From VBAS01 sp044867875 (GTDB lineage: Bacteria; Bacteroidota; Bacteroidia; Chitinophagales; Chitinophagaceae), in the NCBI GenBank assembly GCA_044867875.1, contig JBIOVR010000086.1, positions 1 to 12,026 of the forward strand: DNA of 12,026 bases. The letters are read 5' to 3'. The notes beneath the pieces were generated by a model, which worked only from the letters and a program-made list of their open reading frames with translations, was not told the DNA's origin and made no database searches. Below, one piece after another: positions 7,429 to 12,026 of this stretch (position 1 is its first letter; every line of letters begins with the position of its first letter). Both the position numbers and the translations under genes were made by a program.

Positions 7429-7450
7429 TTGTTTGTTAAGTGCCAAACAA
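7429..7450. promoter_or_regulatory. Inverted repeat in the divergent promoter region, possible operator
   Basis: TTGTTTG (7429-7435) and CAAACAA (7444-7450) form perfect 7-bp arms around an 8-bp spacer, 22 bp in total, a size typical of dimeric regulator sites. It lies 85 bp before the phosphoesterase start and 70 bp before the Asp-box gene, so one bound regulator could affect both. A second small hairpin with a G-T pair, GCCCGA (7394-7399) / TTGGGC (7404-7409), lies nearer the phosphoesterase. No regulator gene is nearby. Confidence 0.35.
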
Positions 7451-7519
7451 ATTTCTTCTCAACCCACAAAAAACTACCATTTTGCAAATAAGATTTATAT
7501 TTCAGTATAAAACTTCATC

Positions 7520-10500
7520 ATGCCAAAACAATTACTGCTATTGTGCTTATTATTTATTGCGTATAGTACTATCTCACAACCAGCAAAAGACACAACAGGT
7601 CTCAATAGTTATTTCAAGCCAGTAAAATGGAGATGTATCGGCCCGTTTCGTGGGGGCAGGTCAAATTGTGCAACAGGCGTTGTCGGTAATCCAAATGTTT
7701 ATTACCAGGGTACTACTGGTGGTGGTCTTTGGAAGACTGATGATATGGGTATTACCTGGCGCAATGTTTCAGATGGATTTTTTAAAACAGGCTCTATTGG
7801 CGCGGTAGCTGTGGCTGAGAGTGATCCGAATATTGTTTATGTAGGAATGGGTGAACATGCGGTTCGTGGTGTGATGACAAGTGGTGGTGATGGAGTTTAT
7901 AAATCAACTGATGCGGGGAAAACATGGAAAAAAATTGGTCTTGATCTTACACAGCATATTGCCCGAATCGTTATTAATCCTAAAGATCCAAATATTGTTT
8001 ATGTGGCTGCGCAGGGGGCATTATACAGTAAATCAAAAGAACGAGGCATATATAAGTCTGCTGATGGAGGTATCACCTGGAAAAATGTTTTATATGTAGA
8101 TGAAAAAACCGGTTGTGCAGAAATATCAATGGACATGAATAATCCATCAATATTATACGCTGCTATGTGGGAACATGGTCGATTGCCATGGAAAGTAATT
8201 AGCGGTGGACCGGGAAGTGGGTTATATAAATCAACTGATGCCGGAGAGCATTGGGAAAAGATGAAAGAAGGATTGCCAAAAGAAATGGGCAAGATGTCAA
8301 TAGCGGTATGTCGTTCTAATTCTGAAAAAATTTATTCCTTGATCGAAAGTGATTCAGAAAAAGAAGAAGGTGGCTTGTATATGTCAGAGGATGCCGGCAA
8401 AACCTGGAGCCAGGTATCTGATGACAATCATTTAATACAAAGAGCATGGTATTATATTGAATTGTTTTCCGATCCTTTAAATGAAAACACATTATATGTG
8501 ATGAGTGCTTCTGCATTTCGCTCTATTGATGGAGGCAAAACCTGGGAAGATATTTCTAATACTCATGGCGATTATCATAATCTCTGGATCAATCCAACGA
8601 ATTCAAATAACATGATCATTTCTGATGATGGCGGTTCGGCTATAACATTTAACCAGGGAAAAACATGGAGTAGTCAAAACAATCAGCCTACTGCCCAATT
8701 CTATCGCATCAATGTAGACAACCAATTTCCGTATAATATTTATGGTGGTCAACAGGATAATAGCTCAGTGAAGATAGCGAGCAGAGAGCCGGGTGGTGGA
8801 GGTATTACTAATACAAGTTGGACTTATTCTGCCGGAGGCGAAAGTGCTTTTCTTGCATTTGATCCTGATGATCCGCAATTTGTTTTAGGAGGAAGTTACC
8901 AGGGTACTATTGAGGTCCTGAACACAAACGCAAAGGCAAGTACAAATATTATGGCAGCACCGATCCAGTACTTAACTCGTGATGCAAAAGATATGAAGTA
9001 TCGTTATAACTGGAATGCCCCAATTATATGGAGTAAACATGAGCCGACTGTTTTTTATCATGGCTCACAATATTTATTGCGCACCGATGATATGGGAAAA
9101 TCATGGAAAGAAGTTTCTCCTGATCTTACAAGGAATGAAAAAGAAAAACAAGGTAAGCCGGGTGTCCCTTATACGAATGAAGCAGTAGGGGCAGAAAACT
9201 ATGGTACACTTGCATACGTCATCGAATCTCCGCATGAAAAAGGTGTGATCTATACTGGTAGTGATGACGGGTATGTTTATTTAACTAAAGACAATGGTGC
9301 TCATTGGGAAAATGTAACACCATCAGGTTTACAGGAATGTTTAATAAATGCGATCGAAGTATCGCCGTTTGATAAAGCAACCGCATATATCGCAACAACA
9401 AGATATAAATTCAATGATCATACTCCCGGTCTATATAAAACAACTGACTATGGTAAAACCTGGACTAAAATAAACAACGGTATATCTAATAGTGCATTCA
9501 CCAGGGTTGTTAGAGAAGATGTTAACAGAAAAGACCTGCTTTTTGCGGGCACTGAAACCGGTATTTATATTTCATGGAACGGAGGAAAAAATTGGGAGCC
9601 ATTTCAATTGAATATGCCCGTTACTCCAATTACTGATCTTCGTATCCACCAGGGAAATTTGATCGCAGCTACATCCGGCAGATCATTTTGGATTTTGGAT
9701 GATCTGAGTTTGATCCGGCAATATAAAAAAGACACTGCATTTTCAATTTTTGATTCTTCGCCTGCCTATTTTATAAATGGTGGTAGCGAATTAGATCAAA
9801 CTAGTCCTGATTTTACCGGTTTGAATAGTTCACGAGGTGTCAACCCAGCAAATGGAGTAGTGATATATTACCAGCTCCCTGAATTAAAAAGCACAGACAC
9901 ATTAACAATGGAAATAAAAGATGCTACTGGAAATGTTGTGCATGTATTTAGTTCAAAAAAAGATAGCACCTATAAAAAATATGACGGCGGCCCGCCTGCA
10001 GAGCCAGTATTATCAACAACAAAAGGATTAAATCGTTTTGTATGGAATATGCGTTATTCAACTATGCCCGGTGTACCGGATGCATATATTGAAAGTAGTT
10101 ACAGGGGTCACAAGGCAGTCCCGGGAAAATATACAGTTACCTTAAAAACGGGCAAACAAAAAGTTACAACGGATGCTGAGATATTGGTAAACCCACTATA
10201 TCCAACAGATGCAGCCACCTACAAAGAGTACAATACAGTTATGAGTAGTATGGAAAACGAATTAACAACAATGCATAAAATGATAAACAGCTTAAATGCA
10301 AAAAGAGAGCAGTTGGTATCATTGCTTGCCTCTTTGTCAGATACAAAATATACTGCCTTGAAAGTCGAAGGAGATTCATTAGTGAAAAAAATGAAGGCAT
10401 GGGATGAGGATATGATACAGCGAAAAACAAAAGTGTATGATGATGCTGATAATTTCCCCGCAAAGTTCACGGCCAACTATTTATTTCTTATTAATCAAAC

Positions 10501-10669
10501 CGAGAGTGATATTCCAAGAGTGAACCAGCCTTCTTTAGACAGGATGAAAGAACTGAATGCCGAATGGACAGTACTTAAAAGAAGGGGAGTGGAGATCCTG
10601 GAAAAAAGTATTCCCGCATTTAATAAAAAATTATGGGATGCAGGTGTAGGTGCCGTGTGGAAGAATTGA
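7520..10669 (+). CDS. Exported Asp-box (VPS10/sortilin-like) beta-propeller protein
   Basis: This 1049-aa protein starts with a Sec signal peptide (residues 1-20, L-L-L-L-C-L-L-F-I-A, cut near I-S|Q). A W37-R-C-I-G-P-F-R-G-G-R47 motif, usual at the head of this family, follows. Eleven Asp-box repeats (S/T-x-D-x-G-x-T-W pattern) start near residues 72, 128, 179, 237, 288, 334, 375, 521, 588, 640 and 684; those at 375 and 684 have Asn in place of Asp. They mark blades of one or two large beta-propellers. Residues about 780-890 look like small beta-sandwich domains (F-V-W-N-M-R-Y, P-G-K-Y-T-V-T-L), and 900-980 is helical, probably coiled coil. The family is widespread in Bacteroidota and often labelled glycosyl hydrolase or VPS10-domain protein; I see no catalytic residues that prove hydrolase activity. 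There is no obvious type IX secretion tail. Monocistronic by context. Confidence 0.88.
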   Translation: MPKQLLLLCLLFIAYSTISQPAKDTTGLNSYFKPVKWRCIGPFRGGRSNCATGVVGNPNVYYQGTTGGGLWKTDDMGITWRNVSDGFFKTGSIGAVAVAESDPNIVYVGMGEHAVRGVMTSGGDGVYKSTDAGKTWKKIGLDLTQHIARIVINPKDPNIVYVAAQGALYSKSKERGIYKSADGGITWKNVLYVDEKTGCAEISMDMNNPSILYAAMWEHGRLPWKVISGGPGSGLYKSTDAGEHWEKMKEGLPKEMGKMSIAVCRSNSEKIYSLIESDSEKEEGGLYMSEDAGKTWSQVSDDNHLIQRAWYYIELFSDPLNENTLYVMSASAFRSIDGGKTWEDISNTHGDYHNLWINPTNSNNMIISDDGGSAITFNQGKTWSSQNNQPTAQFYRINVDNQFPYNIYGGQQDNSSVKIASREPGGGGITNTSWTYSAGGESAFLAFDPDDPQFVLGGSYQGTIEVLNTNAKASTNIMAAPIQYLTRDAKDMKYRYNWNAPIIWSKHEPTVFYHGSQYLLRTDDMGKSWKEVSPDLTRNEKEKQGKPGVPYTNEAVGAENYGTLAYVIESPHEKGVIYTGSDDGYVYLTKDNGAHWENVTPSGLQECLINAIEVSPFDKATAYIATTRYKFNDHTPGLYKTTDYGKTWTKINNGISNSAFTRVVREDVNRKDLLFAGTETGIYISWNGGKNWEPFQLNMPVTPITDLRIHQGNLIAATSGRSFWILDDLSLIRQYKKDTAFSIFDSSPAYFINGGSELDQTSPDFTGLNSSRGVNPANGVVIYYQLPELKSTDTLTMEIKDATGNVVHVFSSKKDSTYKKYDGGPPAEPVLSTTKGLNRFVWNMRYSTMPGVPDAYIESSYRGHKAVPGKYTVTLKTGKQKVTTDAEILVNPLYPTDAATYKEYNTVMSSMENELTTMHKMINSLNAKREQLVSLLASLSDTKYTALKVEGDSLVKKMKAWDEDMIQRKTKVYDDADNFPAKFTANYLFLINQTESDIPRVNQPSLDRMKELNAEWTVLKRRGVEILEKSIPAFNKKLWDAGVGAVWKN

Positions 10670-10711
10670 GTCTTGGTTATGACTAATACACTGCAATAGA
10701 AGCCAATTGGA

Positions 10712-10855
10712 ATGCCCTATACCCAGCAAAATAGATACTATTTTAAAAAGCCCATTATGGGGTTAATAGCCTATCTTCACCACGTGATTTTAAGTTTTAC
10801 TGCATTTAGTATTTGGTCAATTCAAATTTTTACTCTTCCCCTCAGTAACAGTTAG
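10712..10855 (+). CDS. Possible 47-aa membrane microprotein
   Basis: An ATG at 10712 opens 47 codons ending in TAG at 10853-10855, in the 255-bp gap before the RRM gene. It has a polar, basic N-terminus (P-Y-T-Q-Q-N-R-Y-Y-F-K-K) and then a long hydrophobic stretch (M-G-L-I-A-Y-L … I-L-S-F-T-A-F-S-I-W), the layout of a single-pass membrane peptide. No ribosome-binding site or homology is evident, and AT-rich DNA readily produces such frames, so it is only a candidate. Confidence 0.2.
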   Translation: MPYTQQNRYYFKKPIMGLIAYLHHVILSFTAFSIWSIQIFTLPLSNS

Positions 10856-10924
10856 TCTCCTTTTTACTTTTTTCTGTAAACTTCTTCACAGGTATTATTT
10901 TATTTATTTTAAAATTTTTGATTT

Positions 10925-11188
10925 ATGAACATGTACGTTTCGAATTTAAGTTTTCACACAACAGATGAAGACCTGAACAAATTATTTTCTCAATTTGGCT
11001 CAGTGTCCTCTGCCAAAGTTATCAGCGACCGTGAAACTGGTCGTAGTCGGGGTTTCGGTTTTGTTGAAATGGATTCTGATGAAGATGCTAAAAAAGCGAT
11101 CGCAGGTCTTAACAACAAAGAAGTAGAAGGCAGAGCAATGTCTGTTTCGGTTGCAAAACCAAAGAAAACTGATAATAAAAGATGGTAA
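10925..11188 (+). CDS. Small RRM-domain RNA-binding protein
   Basis: The 87 residues make up one RNA recognition motif and a short basic tail. RNP-2 is at residues 3-8 (M-Y-V-S-N-L) and RNP-1 at 42-49 (R-G-F-G-F-V-E-M), with the aromatic residues Tyr4, Phe44 and Phe46 that stack on RNA bases all present. The fold order beta-alpha-beta-beta-alpha-beta fits the length exactly. The tail (K-P-K-K-T-D-N-K-R-W) is basic. Such single-RRM proteins occur in Bacteroidota and cyanobacteria and bind single-stranded RNA in the cytoplasm, presumably affecting mRNA fate; the targets are unknown. The start M-N-M-Y-V-S-N-L-S is the usual one for this family. It is preceded by a 255-bp AT-rich leader or promoter region and followed directly by a terminator that begins at its stop codon. 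Confidence 0.95.
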   Translation: MNMYVSNLSFHTTDEDLNKLFSQFGSVSSAKVISDRETGRSRGFGFVEMDSDEDAKKAIAGLNNKEVEGRAMSVSVAKPKKTDNKRW

Positions 11189-11220
11189 ACGAAAAGGGGA
11201 TCTGAATCCCATTTCGTTTT
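11187..11220 (+). terminator. Rho-independent terminator of the RRM gene
   Basis: AAACGAAA (11187-11194) pairs with TTTCGTTT (11212-11219), continuing after a small internal bulge into GGGAT (11197-11201) / ATCCC (11206-11210) with a CTGA loop. The hairpin begins in the stop codon and ends with CGTTTTAC, giving a short U-run. It should end the RRM transcript before the next gene. Confidence 0.75.
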
Positions 11221-11227
11221 ACAAATA

Positions 11228-11267
11228 GTCAACAATAGAATGGTCTGCGGATCTGCTCATTGTTGAT
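11228..11267 (+). other. Stem in the leader or small-RNA region before the 156-aa gene
   Basis: TCAACAAT (11229-11236) and ATTGTTGA (11259-11266) are perfect 8-bp arms, extendable by a G-T pair at 11228/11267, around a 22-nt apical part. It lies between the RRM terminator and the strong terminator hairpin at 11314-11353. Together the two hairpins look like a short structured RNA of about 125 nt or a regulated leader. Confidence 0.4.
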
Positions 11268-11313
11268 ATGTCGGAGTTTGCTTTGATAAGCATTTAGGCC
11301 GGAAATAATTTTT

Positions 11314-11353
11314 ATTGAGAACAATTTAATAATCTTGTTCTCAATTTTTTTTG
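11314..11353 (+). terminator. Strong terminator hairpin ending 7 nt before the next start codon (possible attenuator)
   Basis: ATTGAGAACAA (11314-11324) and TTGTTCTCAAT (11335-11345) are perfect 11-bp arms with a 10-nt AT-rich loop, followed by an unbroken run of eight T (11345-11352). This is a textbook intrinsic terminator. It cannot simply end the RRM gene, which already has its own terminator, and it leaves almost no room for a promoter before the ATG at 11360. It therefore is either an attenuator in the leader of the 156-aa gene or the end of a small RNA. Confidence 0.8.
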
Positions 11354-11359
11354 CTCAAA

Positions 11360-11830
11360 ATGAAAGCGTCTACTATAAATGAATTAAAACAGGAGTTGGC
11401 AAACTCGCCTGCTCCTGCTCTTGTCGATCTTTGCCTTCGCCTGGCCCGGTTTAAAAAAGAGAACAAAGAATTACTGACATATTTACTTTTTGAAGCTCAT
11501 GATAACCCCGCCTACATAAAAACTGTGAAGGAAGAAATGGCACTACAGTTCGCAGATATTAATAAAAGCAATGTTTATTTTGTAAAAAAGACATTGCGAA
11601 AAATTCTTCGTTCCGCTAAAAAATATATCCGTTACAGCGGTCTTGCGATCGTGGAGATTGAACTGCTTATCTATTTCTGTGAATCGATGAAAGAGTTGAA
11701 TGTTTCAATAGATAAAAACCCTGTTCTTCATAATATTTATCAAAACCAACTAAAGAACATAAATAAAGCCCTTAAAGGAATGCACGAGGACCTGCAATAT
11801 GATTATTTGAAAGCCGTGAAAAGTTTATGA
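11360..11830 (+). CDS. Conserved-looking helical cytoplasmic protein of unknown function
   Basis: I do not recognise a named family. The ATG at 11360 gives 156 residues; an upstream TTG at 11351 in the same frame falls in the terminator T-run and is unlikely. There is no signal peptide or membrane segment. The sequence is almost all helix-forming: an amphipathic N-terminus (I-N-E-L-K-Q-E-L), L-C-L-R-L-A-R-F-K-K-E-N-K-E-L-L, a basic middle (K-K-T-L-R-K-I-L-R-S-A-K-K-Y-I-R) and a charged C-terminal helix, which suggests a compact helical bundle that might bind nucleic acid or a protein partner. It is followed after 37 bp by the DUF1415 gene on the same strand, so the two may be co-transcribed. 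Expression is probably controlled by the terminator hairpin ending just before the start codon. Confidence 0.8.
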   Translation: MKASTINELKQELANSPAPALVDLCLRLARFKKENKELLTYLLFEAHDNPAYIKTVKEEMALQFADINKSNVYFVKKTLRKILRSAKKYIRYSGLAIVEIELLIYFCESMKELNVSIDKNPVLHNIYQNQLKNINKALKGMHEDLQYDYLKAVKSL

Positions 11831-11867
11831 AAAACACAATAAATACTTCTGTTTAACTTTATTCTTA

Positions 11868-12026
11868 ATGAATCCCGAACAAGTAATTGATAGAACAAAA
11901 AAATGGATTATTGATGTAGTGATTGGTTGTAACTTCTGTCCATTCGCTGCCAATGTTGTTAAACAGCAAACCATATTTTATAAGGTAGAGGAAAATAAAG
12001 AGATGGAAACATGTCTTGCTTCCTTC
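11868..12026 (+). CDS. DUF1415-family protein, N-terminal 53 residues
   Basis: The ATG at 11868 opens a frame that runs off the right edge of the window. The first part reads T-K-K-W-I-I-D-V-V-I-G-C-N-F-C-P-F-A, which matches the conserved head of DUF1415 proteins, usually V-I-G-L-N-L-C-P-F-A. Here the usual Leu before Asn is Cys, making a C-x-x-C pair (Cys21 and Cys24). No signal peptide is seen, so it should be cytoplasmic. The function of the family is not known to me; family assignment rests on this one motif and so is moderately sure. It lies 37 bp after the 156-aa gene and may share its transcript. Confidence 0.75.
   Translation, partial: MNPEQVIDRTKKWIIDVVIGCNFCPFAANVVKQQTIFYKVEENKEMETCLASF

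Noticed and set aside
7345..7446. N-terminal extension of the phosphoesterase from a TTG at 7446
   Set aside because: It would place 34 residues ahead of a clear signal peptide and uses a rare start; the ATG at 7344 fits export.
7475..7503. Promoter for the Asp-box gene (TATATTTC at 7496-7503)
   Set aside because: The -7 match is good but the nearest TTTG (7481-7484) is only 11 nt upstream, too close for the consensus, and the leader would be about 10 nt.
10746..10765. Hairpin CCCA/TGGG at 10751-10762 as terminator of the Asp-box gene
   Set aside because: The stem is only about four pairs and has no U-run on the plus strand.
1..12026. Mobile element, CRISPR array, toxin-antitoxin or phage-defence island
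   Set aside because: No transposase, integrase, direct-repeat array or known defence gene was seen; gene content looks like normal chromosome.

Overview
The window looks like ordinary chromosome from a Bacteroidota bacterium, most likely a Chitinophagaceae-type species (lineage is inferred). The clues are low GC, A-rich leaders without clear Shine-Dalgarno sites, many Sec-exported proteins cleaved just before Gln (…A|Q, …S|Q), an OmpA protein with thrombospondin type-3 repeats, a PD40 protein, a large Asp-box/VPS10-like secreted propeller, and a lone bacterial RRM protein. No tRNA, rRNA, IS element, CRISPR array or phage gene was recognised.

Left part (1-2206, minus strand): the N-terminal 200 codons of an exported PD40/WD40-like propeller protein run off the left edge. 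Upstream of it is a complete OmpA-family protein (signal peptide, beta-barrel, five TSP3 repeats, peptidoglycan-binding domain) with a strong hairpin terminator between the two genes. A 421-bp divergent spacer with two inverted repeats follows. It leads to a 710-aa exported protein on the plus strand whose last ~200 residues carry a His/Cys arrangement like clan CD (caspase/separase/CHAT-type) cysteine peptidases. This is the most interesting gene here.

Middle (4761-7519): a 400-bp spacer holds unassigned open frames that may be decayed coding DNA, and a hairpin just before the next gene. That gene is a membrane acyl-CoA (delta-9 type) fatty-acid desaturase with all three histidine boxes. Convergent to it is an exported calcineurin-like phosphoesterase with a variant first motif (Asp-Ile-Glu-Gly-Asn). 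A divergent spacer containing a 22-bp inverted repeat separates it from the next gene.

Right part (7520-12026, plus strand): a 1049-aa exported protein with eleven Asp-box repeats, then a short RRM RNA-binding protein with its own terminator, then a ~95-nt interval ending in a textbook terminator hairpin whose U-tract stops 7 nt before the next ATG. That ATG opens a small helical protein of unknown function, followed by the first 53 codons of a DUF1415-family protein.

Functionally the window mixes envelope and secreted proteins (PD40, OmpA, peptidase-like, phosphoesterase, Asp-box propeller), one lipid-modifying enzyme and an RNA-binding protein. No single pathway links them. The best leads are the peptidase-like protein and the structured leader or possible small RNA before the 156-aa gene.
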